DNA of 64,000 nucleotides from Nansenia antarctica (Eukaryota; Chordata; Actinopteri; Argentiniformes; Microstomatidae), in contig OZ022351.1 of the NCBI GenBank assembly GCA_963989245.1, forward strand, positions 12,002,412-12,066,411, in the 5' to 3' direction. This document shows, in pieces, positions 41,003 to 55,500 of the stretch (position 1 is its first letter; every line of letters begins with the position of its first letter). The notes below the pieces were generated by a model, which was given only the letters and a program-made list of their open reading frames with translations, had not been told where the DNA came from and searched no databases. The position numbers and the translations under genes are program-made.

Positions 41003-44000
41003 ATGGCTAAAACCAAAGAATGCAAAAAAATAAAAAATCTACTTTGTTTTGAACCTTTACAGCTCTCCAATGGGATTCCAATCGAGAGCTGGTTCATGGA
41101 CAGAAATGACAACGAACTCCTGAAGCTGGTTCCCTTCCTGGAGAAGCTTGTGGAGATGAATGAAGATGTAAGGCCACATGTCCGAGAGCGGTTTCGTCTG
41201 CATGACCTCCTGCCCCCAGACTGAGCGCCCCTGAAACTGATAACTGGGTCGATCTCTGACGGGGGGCAGTCCAGATGAGGTGCTAAGTGAAGGGTTTAGA
41301 CTCACCATCACACGCAAAGACCTCCAGACTCTCCGACACCTCAAATGGCTCAACGATGCGGTGAGTTGTTATCATCATGCACCACATATAGTGACAGATT
41401 GCCGTACAGAACTGGAAAGAAGGGGGAAAAATAAGTAATAACGTAGAGATGTTTATTGTTTTCTAATTTTCAGCCATTGTCTTTGCCCTCTCCTCCAGGT
41501 CATAAACTTCTACATGAACCTGTTGGTGGAGCGCAGTAAAGACCCTAACCTGCCGACGGTCTACACCTTCAACACCTTCTTCTTTCCCCAGCTGCGCAGT
41601 TTCGGTTACTCGGCTGTCCGCCGCTGGACTAAGAACATGGACATCTTCTCAGTGGACATACTGCTCGTACCCGTCCACCTGGGGAAGCACTGGTGCCTTG
41701 TTCATGCTTGGTAAATGCAATGTTAACAAATGGGTGAAATCTTTATTCATACTTATATAAAGCGATTATAAATGGCAATCTTTTTGTGAGAATTGTGCAA
41801 ATACAGCCACAGGGCAATCTGGGTATTGCAAAAATGATTACATTAGATTTTCGAGGTTTTACGACTGAGGTCCCAGGTTCTTTCGCCAAGAATCACAGCA
41901 ATCTTTCAAAGTATTCACCGGTAAGTACAGAATGAGCAAGCGCAAGATGACCTGTAATAAGGCTCACAGAGACACGAACTAGCTAGCAGTAGTGGAACAG
42001 AGAAGATGGATATTAGAAAATGGCTAAAACCAAAGAATGCAAAAAAAAAAAAAAAAACTTTGTTTTGAACCTTTACAGCTCTCCAATGGGATTCCAATCG
42101 AGAGCTGGTTCATGGACAGAAATGACAACGAACTCCTGAAGCTGGTTCCCTTCCTGGAGAAGCTTGTGGAGATGAATGAAGACGTAAGGCCACATGTCCG
42201 AGAGCGGTTTCGTCTGCATGACCTCCTGCCCCCAGACTGAGCGCCCCTGAAACTGATAACTGGGTCGATCTCTGACGGGGGGCAGTCCAGATGAGGTGCT
42301 AAGTGAAGGGTTTAGACTCACCATCACACGCAAAGACCTCCAGACTCTCCGACACCTCAAATGGCTCAACGATGCGGTGAGTTGTTATCATCATGCACCA
42401 CATATAGTGACAGATTGCCGTACAGAACTGGAAAGAAGGGGGAAAAATAAGTAATAACGTAGAGATGTTTATTGTTTTCTAATTTTCAGCCATTGTCTTT
42501 GCCCTCTCCTCCAGGTCATAAACTTCTACATGAACCTGTTGGTGGAGCGCAGTAAAGACCCTAACCTGCCGACGGTCTACACCTTCAACACCTTCTTCTT
42601 TCCCCAGCTGCGCAGTTTCGGTTACTCGGCTGTCCGCCGCTGGACTAAGAACATGGACATCTTCTCAGTGGACATACTGCTCGTACCCGTCCACCTGGGG
42701 AAGCACTGGTGCCTTGTTCATGCTTGGTAAATGCAATGTTAACAAATGGGTGAAATCTTTATTCATACTTATATAAAGCGATTATAAATGGCAATCTTTT
42801 TGTGAGAATTGTGCAAATACAGCCACAGGGCAATCTGGGTATTGCAAAAATGATTACATTAGATTTTCGAGGTTTTACGACTGAGGTCCCAGGTTCTTTC
42901 GCCAAGAATCACAGCAATCTTTCAAAGTATTCACCGGTAAGTACAGAATGAGCAAGCGCAAGATGACCTGTAATAAGGCTCACAGAGACACGAACTAGCT
43001 AGCAGTAGTGGAACAGAGAAGATGGATATTAGAAAATGGCTAAAACCAAAGAATGCAAAAAAAAAAAAAAAAACTTTGTTTTGAACCTTTACAGCTCTCC
43101 AATGGGATTCCAATCGAGAGCTGGTTCATGGACAGAAATGACAACGAACTCCTGAAGCTGGTTCCCTTCCTGGAGAAGCTTGTGGAGATGAATGAAGACG
43201 TAAGGCCACATGTCCGAGAGCGGTTTCGTCTGCATGACCTCCTGCCCCCAGACTGAGCGCCCCTGAAACTGATAACTGGGTCGATCTCTGACGGGGGGCA
43301 GTCCAGATGAGGTGCTAAGTGAAGGGTTTAGACTCACCATCACACGCAAAGACCTCCAGACTCTCCGACACCTCAAATGGCTCAACGATGCGGTGAGTTG
43401 TTATCATCATGCACCACATATAGTGACAGATTGCCGTACAGAACTGGAAAGAAGGGGGAAAAATAAGTAATAACGTAGAGATGTTTATTGTTTTCTAATT
43501 TTCAGCCATTGTCTTTGCCCTCTCCTCCAGGTCATAAACTTCTACATGAACCTGTTGGTGGAGCGCAGTAAAGACCCTAACCTGCCGACGGTCTACACCT
43601 TCAACACCTTCTTCTTTCCCCAGCTGCGCAGTTTCGGTTACTCGGCTGTCCGCCGCTGGACTAAGAACATGGACATCTTCTCAGTGGACATACTGCTCGT
43701 ACCCGTCCACCTGGGGAAGCACTGGTGCCTTGTTCATGCTTGGTAAATGCAATGTTAACAAATGGGTGAAATCTTTATTCATACTTATATAAAGCGATTA
43801 TAAATGGCAATCTTTTTGTGAGAATTGTGCAAATACAGCCACAGGGCAATCTGGGTATTGCAAAAATGATTACATTAGATTTTCGAGGTTTTACGACTGA
43901 GGTCCCAGGTTCTTTCGCCAAGAATCACAGCAATCTTTCAAAGTATTCACCGGTAAGTACAGAATGAGCAAGCGCAAGATGACCTGTAATAAGGCTCACA

Positions 44001-47000
44001 GAGACACGAACTAGCTAGCAGTAGTGGAACAGAGAAGATGGATATTAGAAAATGGCTAAAACCAAAGAATGCAAAAAAAAAAAAAAAAACTTTGTTTTGA
44101 ACCTTTACAGCTCTCCAATGGGATTCCAATCGAGAGCTGGTTCATGGACAGAAATGACAACGAACTCCTGAAGCTGGTTCCCTTCCTGGAGAAGCTTGTG
44201 GAGATGAATGAAGACGTAAGGCCACATGTCCGAGAGCGGTTTCGTCTGCATGACCTCCTGCCCCCAGACTGAGCGCCCCTGAAACTGATAACTGGGTCGA
44301 TCTCTGACGGGGGGCAGTCCAGATGAGGTGCTAAGTGAAGGGTTTAGACTCACCATCACACGCAAAGACCTCCAGACTCTCCGACACCTCAAATGGCTCA
44401 ACGATACGGTGAGTTGTTATCATCATGCACCACATATAGTGACAGATTGCCGTACAGAACTGGAAAGAAGGGGGAAAAATAAGTAATAACGTAGAGATGT
44501 TTATTGTTTTCTAATTTTCAGCCATTGTCTTTGCCCTCTCCTCCAGGTCATAAACTTCTACATGAACCTGTTGGTGGAGCGCAGTAAAGACCCTAACCTG
44601 CCGACGGTCTACACCTTCAACACCTTCTTCTTTCCCCAGCTGCGCAGTTTCGGTTACTCGGCTGTCCGCCGCTGGACTAAGAACATGGACATCTTCTCAG
44701 TGGACATACTGCTCGTACCCGTCCACCTGGGGAAGCACTGGTGCCTTGTTCATGCTTGGTAAATGCAATGTTAACAAATGGGTGAAATCTTTATTCATAC
44801 TTATATAAAGCGATTATAAATGGCAATCTTTTTGTGAGAATTGTGCAAATACAGCCACAGGGCAATCTGGGTTTTGCAAAAATGATTACATTAGATTTTC
44901 GAGGTTTTACGACTGAGGTCCCAGGTTCTTTCGCCAAGAATCACAGCAATCTTTCAAAGTATTCACCGGTAAGTACAGAATGAGCAAGCGCAAGATGACC
45001 TGTAATAAGGCTCACAGAGACACGAACTAGCTAGCAGTAGTGGAACAGAGAAGATGGATATTAGAAAATGGCTAAAACCAAAGAATGCAAAAAAAAAAAA
45101 AAACTACTTTGTTTTGAACCTTTACAGCTCTCCAATGGGATTCCAATCGAGAGCTGGTTCATGGACAGAAATGACAACGAACTCCTGAAGCTGGTTCCCT
45201 TCCTGGAGAAGCTTGTGGAGATGAATGAAGACGTAAGGCCACATGTCCGAGAGCGGTTTCGTCTGCATGACCTCCTGCCCCCAGACTGAGCGCCCCTGCT
45301 ACGTCCTCCATGAGGACCACCTCTACCTCAGGCTACTGCAAGTATGAGCCACAATTACATCATTGTTATTTTGAATAAAAAAATAATCGCTAGCAGTAGT
45401 AGAACAGAGAAGATCGATATTAGGAAAAAGGCTAAATACAAAGAATGCAACCGTCCAAATTAAAGAGACTGATAACCTAACAGAATTACCACAGGTTCTT
45501 TCGCCACGAATCACAGCAATCTTTCAAAGTAATCACCGGTAAGTACAGAATGAGCAAGCGCAAGATGACCTGTAATAAGGCTCACAGAGACACGAACTAG
45601 CTAGCAGTAGTGGAACAGAGAAGATGGATATTAGAAAATGGCTAAAACCAAAGAATGCAAAAAAAAAAAAAACTACTTTGTTTTGAACCTTTACAGCTCT
45701 CCAATGGGATTCCAATCGAGAGCTGGTTCATGGACAGAAATGACAACGAACTCCTGAAGCTGGTTCCCTTCCTGGAGAAGCTTGTGGAGATGAATGAAGA
45801 CGTAAGGCCACATGTCCGAGAGCGGTTTCGTCTGCATGACCTCCTGCCCCCAGACTGAGCGTCCCTGCTACGTCCTCCATGAGGACCACCTCTACCTCAG
45901 GCTACTGCAAGTTTGAGCCACAATTACATCATTGTTATTTTGAATGAAAAAATAATCGCTAGCAGTAGTAGAACAGAGAAGATGAATATTAGGAAAAAGG
46001 CTAAATACAAAGAATGCAACCGTCCAAATTAAAGAGACTGATAACCTAACAGAATTACCACAGGTTCTTTCGCCACGAATCACAGCAATCTTTCAAAGTA
46101 TTCACCGGTAAGTACAGAATGAGCAAGCGCAAGATGACCTGTAATAAGGCTCACAGAGACACGAACTAGCTAGCAGTAGTGGAACAGAGAAGATGGATAT
46201 TAGAAAATGGCTAAAACCAAAGAATGCAAAAAAAAAAAAAAACTACTTTGTTTTGAACCTTTACAGCTCTCCAATGGGATTCCAATCGAGAGCTGGTTCA
46301 TGGACAGAAATGACAACGAACTCCTGAAGCTGGTTCCCTTCCTGGAGAAGCTTGTGGAGATGAATGAAGACGTAAGGCCACATGTCCGAGAGCGGTTTCG
46401 TCTGCATGACCTCCTGCCCCCAGACTGAGCGCCCCTGCTACGTCCTCCGTGAGGACCACCTCTACCTCAGGCTACTGCAAGTATGAGCCACAATTACATC
46501 ATTGTTATTTTGAATGAAAAAATAATCGCTAGCAGTAGTAGAACAGAGAAGATGGATATTAGGAAAAAGGCTAAATACAAAGAATGCAACCGTCCAAATT
46601 AAAGAGACTGATAACCTAACAGAATTACCACAGGTTCTTTCGCCACGAATCACAGCAATCTTTCAAAGTATTCACCGGTAAGTACAGAATGAGCAAGCGC
46701 AAGATGACCTGTAATAAGGCTCACAGAGACACGAACTAGCTAGCAGTAGTGGAACAGAGAAGATGGATATTAGAAAATGGCTAAAACCAAAGAATGCAAA
46801 AAAATAAAAAATCTACTTTGTTTTGAACCTTTACAGCTCTCCAATGGGATTCCAATCGAGAGCTGGTTCATGGACAGAAATGACAACGAACTCCTGAAGC
46901 TGGTTCCCTTCCTGGAGAAGCTTGTGGAGATGAATGAAGACGTAAGGCCACATGTCCGAGAGCGGTTTCGTCTGCATGACCTCCTGCCCCCAGACTGAGC

Positions 47001-50000
47001 GCCCCTGAAACTGATAACTGGGTCGATCTCTGACGGGGGGCAGTCCAGATGAGGTGCTAAGTGAAGGGTTTAGACTCACCATCACACGCAAAGACCTCCA
47101 GACTCTCCGACACCTCAAATGGCTCAACGATGCGGTGAGTTGTTATCATCATGCACCACATATAGTGACAGATTGCCGTACAGAACTGGAAAGAAGGGGG
47201 AAAAATAAGTAATAACGTAGAGATGTTTATTGTTTTCTAATTTTCAGCCATTGTCTTTGCCCTCTCCTCCAGGTCATAAACTTCTACATGAACCTGTTGG
47301 TGGAGCGCAGTAAAGACCCTAACCTGCCGACGGTCTACACCTTCAACACCTTCTTCTTTCCCCAGCTGCGCAGTTTCGGTTACTCGGCTGTCCGCCGCTG
47401 GACTAAGAACATGGACATCTTCTCAGTGGACATACTGCTCGTACCCGTCCACCTGGGGAAGCACTGGTGCCTTGTTCATGCTTGGTAAATGCAATGTTAA
47501 CAAATGGGTGAAATCTTTATTCATACTTATATAAAGCGATTATAAATGGCAATCTTTTTGTGAGAATTGTGCAAATACAGCCACAGGGCAATCTGGGTAT
47601 TGCAAAAATGATTACATTAGATTTTCGAGGTTTTACGACTGAGGTCCCAGGTTCTTTCGCCAAGAATCACAGCAATCTTTCAAAGTATTCACCGGTAAGT
47701 ACAGAATGAGCAAGCGCAAGATGACCTGTAATAAGGCTCACAGAGACACGAACTAGCTAGCAGTAGTGGAACAGAGAAGATGGATATTAGAAAATGGCTA
47801 AAACCAAAGAATGCAAAAAAAAAAAAAAAAACTTTGTTTTGAACCTTTACAGCTCTCCAATGGGATTCCAATCGAGAGCTGGTTCATGGACAGAAATGAC
47901 AACGAACTCCTGAAGCTGGTTCCCTTCCTGGAGAAGCTTGTGGAGATGAATGAAGACGTAAGGCCACATGTCCGAGAGCGGTTTCGTCTGCATGACCTCC
48001 TGCCCCCAGACTGAGCGCCCCTGAAACTGATAACTGGGTCGATCTCTGACGGGGGGCAGTCCAGATGAGGTGCTAAGTGAAGGGTTTAGACTCACCATCA
48101 CACGCAAAGACCTCCAGACTCTCCGACACCTCAAATGGCTCAACGATGCGGTGAGTTGTTATCATCATGCACCACATATAGTGACAGATTGCCGTACAGA
48201 ACTGGAAAGAAGGGGGAAAAATAAGTAATAACGTAGAGATGTTTATTGTTTTCTAATTTTCAGCCATTGTCTTTGCCCTCTCCTCCAGGTCATAAACTTC
48301 TACATGAACCTGTTGGTGGAGCGCAGTAAAGACCCTAACCTGCCGACGGTCTACACCTTCAACACCTTCTTCTTTCCCCAGCTGCGCAGTTTCGGTTACT
48401 CGGCTGTCCGCCGCTGGACTAAGAACATGGACATCTTCTCAGTGGACATACTGCTCGTACCCGTCCACCTGGGGAAGCACTGGTGCCTTGTTCATGCTTG
48501 GTAAATGCAATGTTAACAAATGGGTGAAATCTTTATTCATACTTATATAAAGCGATTATAAATGGCAATCTTTTTGTGAGAATTGTGCAAATACAGCCAC
48601 AGGGCAATCTGGGTATTGCAAAAATGATTACATTAGATTTTCGAGGTTTTACGACTGAGGTCCCAGGTTCTTTCGCCAAGAATCACAGCAATCTTTCAAA
48701 GTATTCACCGGTAAGTACAGAATGAGCAAGCGCAAGATGACCTGTAATAAGGCTCACAGAGACACGAACTAGCTAGCAGTAGTGGAACAGAGAAGATGGA
48801 TATTAGAAAATGGCTAAAACCAAAGAATGCAAAAAAAAAAAAAAAAACTTTGTTTTGAACCTTTACAGCTCTCCAATGGGATTCCAATCGAGAGCTGGTT
48901 CATGGACAGAAATGACAACGAACTCCTGAAGCTGGTTCCCTTCCTGGAGAAGCTTGTGGAGATGAATGAAGACGTAAGGCCACATGTCCGAGAGCGGTTT
49001 CGTCTGCATGACCTCCTGCCCCCAGACTGAGCGCCCCTGAAACTGATAACTGGGTCGATCTCTGACGGGGGGCAGTCCAGATGAGGTGCTAAGTGAAGGG
49101 TTTAGACTCACCATCACACGCAAAGACCTCCAGACTCTCCGACACCTCAAATGGCTCAACGATGCGGTGAGTTGTTATCATCATGCACCACATATAGTGA
49201 CAGATTGCCGTACAGAACTGGAAAGAAGGGGGAAAAATAAGTAATAACGTAGAGATGTTTATTGTTTTCTAATTTTCAGCCATTGTCTTTGCCCTCTCCT
49301 CCAGGTCATAAACTTCTACATGAACCTGTTGGTGGAGCGCAGTAAAGACCCTAACCTGCCGACGGTCTACACCTTCAACACCTTCTTCTTTCCCCAGCTG
49401 CGCAGTTTCGGTTACTCGGCTGTCCGCCGCTGGACTAAGAACATGGACATCTTCTCAGTGGACATACTGCTCGTACCCGTCCACCTGGGGAAGCACTGGT
49501 GCCTTGTTCATGCTTGGTAAATGCAATGTTAACAAATGGGTGAAATCTTTATTCATACTTATATAAAGCGATTATAAATGGCAATCTTTTTGTGAGAATT
49601 GTGCAAATACAGCCACAGGGCAATCTGGGTATTGCAAAAATGATTACATTAGATTTTCGAGGTTTTACGACTGAGGTCCCAGGTTCTTTCGCCAAGAATC
49701 ACAGCAATCTTTCAAAGTATTCACCGGTAAGTACAGAATGAGCAAGCGCAAGATGACCTGTAATAAGGCTCACAGAGACACGAACTAGCTAGCAGTAGTG
49801 GAACAGAGAAGATGGATATTAGAAAATGGCTAAAACCAAAGAATGCAAAAAAAAAAAAAAAAACTTTGTTTTGAACCTTTACAGCTCTCCAATGGGATTC
49901 CAATCGAGAGCTGGTTCATGGACAGAAATGACAACGAACTCCTGAAGCTGGTTCCCTTCCTGGAGAAGCTTGTGGAGATGAATGAAGACGTAAGGCCACA

Positions 50001-52550
50001 TGTCCGAGAGCGGTTTCGTCTGCATGACCTCCTGCCCCCAGACTGAGCGCCCCTGAAACTGATAACTGGGTCGATCTCTGACGGGGGGCAGTCCAGATGA
50101 GGTGCTAAGTGAAGGGTTTAGACTCACCATCACACGCAAAGACCTCCAGACTCTCCGACACCTCAAATGGCTCAACGATACGGTGAGTTGTTATCATCAT
50201 GCACCACATATAGTGACAGATTGCCGTACAGAACTGGAAAGAAGGGGGAAAAATAAGTAATAACGTAGAGATGTTTATTGTTTTCTAATTTTCAGCCATT
50301 GTCTTTGCCCTCTCCTCCAGGTCATAAACTTCTACATGAACCTGTTGGTGGAGCGCAGTAAAGACCCTAACCTGCCGACGGTCTACACCTTCAACACCTT
50401 CTTCTTTCCCCAGCTGCGCAGTTTCGGTTACTCGGCTGTCCGCCGCTGGACTAAGAACATGGACATCTTCTCAGTGGACATACTGCTCGTACCCGTCCAC
50501 CTGGGGAAGCACTGGTGCCTTGTTCATGCTTGGTAAATGCAATGTTAACAAATGGGTGAAATCTTTATTCATACTTATATAAAGCGATTATAAATGGCAA
50601 TCTTTTTGTGAGAATTGTGCAAATACAGCCACAGGGCAATCTGGGTTTTGCAAAAATGATTACATTAGATTTTCGAGGTTTTACGACTGAGGTCCCAGGT
50701 TCTTTCGCCAAGAATCACAGCAATCTTTCAAAGTATTCACCGGTAAGTACAGAATGAGCAAGCGCAAGATGACCTGTAATAAGGCTCACAGAGACACGAA
50801 CTAGCTAGCAGTAGTGGAACAGAGAAGATGGATATTAGAAAATGGCTAAAACCAAAGAATGCAAAAAAAAAAAAAAACTACTTTGTTTTGAACCTTTACA
50901 GCTCTCCAATGGGATTCCAATCGAGAGCTGGTTCATGGACAGAAATGACAACGAACTCCTGAAGCTGGTTCCCTTCCTGGAGAAGCTTGTGGAGATGAAT
51001 GAAGACGTAAGGCCACATGTCCGAGAGCGGTTTCGTCTGCATGACCTCCTGCCCCCAGACTGAGCGCCCCTGCTACGTCCTCCATGAGGACCACCTCTAC
51101 CTCAGGCTACTGCAAGTATGAGCCACAATTACATCATTGTTATTTTGAATAAAAAAATAATCGCTAGCAGTAGTAGAACAGAGAAGATCGATATTAGGAA
51201 AAAGGCTAAATACAAAGAATGCAACCGTCCAAATTAAAGAGACTGATAACCTAACAGAATTACCACAGGTTCTTTCGCCACGAATCACAGCAATCTTTCA
51301 AAGTAATCACCGGTAAGTACAGAATGAGCAAGCGCAAGATGACCTGTAATAAGGCTCACAGAGACACGAACTAGCTAGCAGTAGTGGAACAGAGAAGATG
51401 GATATTAGAAAATGGCTAAAACCAAAGAATGCAAAAAAAAAAAAAACTACTTTGTTTTGAACCTTTACAGCTCTCCAATGGGATTCCAATCGAGAGCTGG
51501 TTCATGGACAGAAATGACAACGAACTCCTGAAGCTGGTTCCCTTCCTGGAGAAGCTTGTGGAGATGAATGAAGACGTAAGGCCACATGTCCGAGAGCGGT
51601 TTCGTCTGCATGACCTCCTGCCCCCAGACTGAGCGTCCCTGCTACGTCCTCCATGAGGACCACCTCTACCTCAGGCTACTGCAAGTTTGAGCCACAATTA
51701 CATCATTGTTATTTTGAATGAAAAAATAATCGCTAGCAGTAGTAGAACAGAGAAGATGAATATTAGGAAAAAGGCTAAATACAAAGAATGCAACCGTCCA
51801 AATTAAAGAGACTGATAACCTAACAGAATTACCACAGGTTCTTTCGCCACGAATCACAGCAATCTTTCAAAGTATTCACCGGTAAGTACAGAATGAGCAA
51901 GCGCAAGATGACCTGTAATAAGGCTCACAGAGACACGAACTAGCTAGCAGTAGTGGAACAGAGAAGATGGATATTAGAAAATGGCTAAAACCAAAGAATG
52001 CAAAAAAAAAAAAAAACTACTTTGTTTTGAACCTTTACAGCTCTCCAATGGGATTCCAATCGAGAGCTGGTTCATGGACAGAAATGACAACGAACTCCTG
52101 AAGCTGGTTCCCTTCCTGGAGAAGCTTGTGGAGATGAATGAAGACGTAAGGCCACATGTCCGAGAGCGGTTTCGTCTGCATGACCTCCTGCCCCCAGACT
52201 GAGCGCCCCTGCTACGTCCTCCGTGAGGACCACCTCTACCTCAGGCTACTGCAAGTATGAGCCACAATTACATCATTGTTATTTTGAATGAAAAAATAAT
52301 CGCTAGCAGTAGTAGAACAGAGAAGATGGATATTAGGAAAAAGGCTAAATACAAAGAATGCAACCGTCCAAATTAAAGAGACTGATAACCTAACAGAATT
52401 ACCACAGGTTCTTTCGCCACGAATCACAGCAATCTTTCAAAGTATTCACCGGTAAGTACAGAATGAGCAAGCGCAAGATGACCTGTAATAAGGCTCACAG
52501 AGACACGAACTAGCTAGCAGTAGTGGAACAGAGAAGATGGATATTAGAAA
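41003..52550 (+). repeat. Two adjacent 5774-bp higher-order repeats (B4A3)
   Basis: Marker cores with the interrupted poly-A (AAAAAAATAAAAAATCT) lie at 41003, 46777 and 52551, 5774 bp apart. Both blocks read B-B-B-B-A-A-A, with the fourth B in the ACGATACGG subtype. The next block (52551-57877, 5327 bp) reads B-B-B-A-A-A-A. Confidence 0.9.
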
Positions 52551-55500
52551 ATGGCTAAAACCAAAGAATGCAAAAAAATAAAAAATCTACTTTGTTTTGA
52601 ACCTTTACAGCTCTCCAATGGGATTCCAATCGAGAGCTGGTTCATGGACAGAAATGACAACGAACTCCTGAAGCTGGTTCCCTTCCTGGAGAAGCTTGTG
52701 GAGATGAATGAAGACGTAAGGCCACATGTCCGAGAGCGGTTTCGTCTGCATGACCTCCTGCCCCCAGACTGAGCGCCCCTGAAACTGATAACTGGGTCGA
52801 TCTCTGACGGGGGGCAGTCCAGATGAGGTGCTAAGTGAAGGGTTTAGACTCACCATCACACGCAAAGACCTCCAGACTCTCCGACACCTCAAATGGCTCA
52901 ACGATGCGGTGAGTTGTTATCATCATGCACCACATATAGTGACAGATTGCCGTACAGAACTGGAAAGAAGGGGGAAAAATAAGTAATAACGTAGAGATGT
53001 TTATTGTTTTCTAATTTTCAGCCATTGTCTTTGCCCTCTCCTCCAGGTCATAAACTTCTACATGAACCTGTTGGTGGAGCGCAGTAAAGACCCTAACCTG
53101 CCGACGGTCTACACCTTCAACACCTTCTTCTTTCCCCAGCTGCGCAGTTTCGGTTACTCGGCTGTCCGCCGCTGGACTAAGAACATGGACATCTTCTCAG
53201 TGGACATACTGCTCGTACCCGTCCACCTGGGGAAGCACTGGTGCCTTGTTCATGCTTGGTAAATGCAATGTTAACAAATGGGTGAAATCTTTATTCATAC
53301 TTATATAAAGCGATTATAAATGGCAATCTTTTTGTGAGAATTGTGCAAATACAGCCACAGGGCAATCTGGGTATTGCAAAAATGATTACATTAGATTTTC
53401 GAGGTTTTACGACTGAGGTCCCAGGTTCTTTCGCCAAGAATCACAGCAATCTTTCAAAGTATTCACCGGTAAGTACAGAATGAGCAAGCGCAAGATGACC
53501 TGTAATAAGGCTCACAGAGACACGAACTAGCTAGCAGTAGTGGAACAGAGAAGATGGATATTAGAAAATGGCTAAAACCAAAGAATGCAAAAAAAAAAAA
53601 AAAAACTTTGTTTTGAACCTTTACAGCTCTCCAATGGGATTCCAATCGAGAGCTGGTTCATGGACAGAAATGACAACGAACTCCTGAAGCTGGTTCCCTT
53701 CCTGGAGAAGCTTGTGGAGATGAATGAAGACGTAAGGCCACATGTCCGAGAGCGGTTTCGTCTGCATGACCTCCTGCCCCCAGACTGAGCGCCCCTGAAA
53801 CTGATAACTGGGTCGATCTCTGACGGGGGGCAGTCCAGATGAGGTGCTAAGTGAAGGGTTTAGACTCACCATCACACGCAAAGACCTCCAGACTCTCCGA
53901 CACCTCAAATGGCTCAACGATGCGGTGAGTTGTTATCATCATGCACCACATATAGTGACAGATTGCCGTACAGAACTGGAAAGAAGGGGGAAAAATAAGT
54001 AATAACGTAGAGATGTTTATTGTTTTCTAATTTTCAGCCATTGTCTTTGCCCTCTCCTCCAGGTCATAAACTTCTACATGAACCTGTTGGTGGAGCGCAG
54101 TAAAGACCCTAACCTGCCGACGGTCTACACCTTCAACACCTTCTTCTTTCCCCAGCTGCGCAGTTTCGGTTACTCGGCTGTCCGCCGCTGGACTAAGAAC
54201 ATGGACATCTTCTCAGTGGACATACTGCTCGTACCCGTCCACCTGGGGAAGCACTGGTGCCTTGTTCATGCTTGGTAAATGCAATGTTAACAAATGGGTG
54301 AAATCTTTATTCATACTTATATAAAGCGATTATAAATGGCAATCTTTTTGTGAGAATTGTGCAAATACAGCCACAGGGCAATCTGGGTATTGCAAAAATG
54401 ATTACATTAGATTTTCGAGGTTTTACGACTGAGGTCCCAGGTTCTTTCGCCAAGAATCACAGCAATCTTTCAAAGTATTCACCGGTAAGTACAGAATGAG
54501 CAAGCGCAAGATGACCTGTAATAAGGCTCACAGAGACACGAACTAGCTAGCAGTAGTGGAACAGAGAAGATGGATATTAGAAAATGGCTAAAACCAAAGA
54601 ATGCAAAAAAAAAAAAAAAAACTTTGTTTTGAACCTTTACAGCTCTCCAATGGGATTCCAATCGAGAGCTGGTTCATGGACAGAAATGACAACGAACTCC
54701 TGAAGCTGGTTCCCTTCCTGGAGAAGCTTGTGGAGATGAATGAAGACGTAAGGCCACATGTCCGAGAGCGGTTTCGTCTGCATGACCTCCTGCCCCCAGA
54801 CTGAGCGCCCCTGAAACTGATAACTGGGTCGATCTCTGACGGGGGGCAGTCCAGATGAGGTGCTAAGTGAAGGGTTTAGACTCACCATCACACGCAAAGA
54901 CCTCCAGACTCTCCGACACCTCAAATGGCTCAACGATACGGTGAGTTGTTATCATCATGCACCACATATAGTGACAGATTGCCATACAGAACTGGAAAGA
55001 AGGGGGAAAAATAAGTAATAACGTAGAGATGTTTATTGTTTTCTAATTTTCAGCCATTGTCTTTGCCCTCTCCTCCAGGTCATAAACTTCTACATGAACC
55101 TGTTGGTGGAGCGCAGTAAAGACCCTAACCTGCCGACGGTCTACACCTTCAACACCTTCTTCTTTCCCCAGCTGCGCAGTTTCGGTTACTCGGCTGTCCG
55201 CCGCTGGACTAAGAACATGGACATCTTCTCAGTGGACATACTGCTCGTACCCGTCCACCTGGGGAAGCACTGGTGCCTTGTTCATGCTTGGTAAATGCAA
55301 TGTTAACAAATGGGTGAAATCTTTATTCATACTTATATAAAGCGATTATAAATGGCAATCTTTTTGTGAGAATTGTGCAAATACAGCCACAGGGCAATCT
55401 GGGTTTTGCAAAAATGATTACATTAGATTTTCGAGGTTTTACGACTGAGGTCCCAGGTTCTTTCGCCAAGAATCACAGCAATCTTTCAAAGTATTCACCG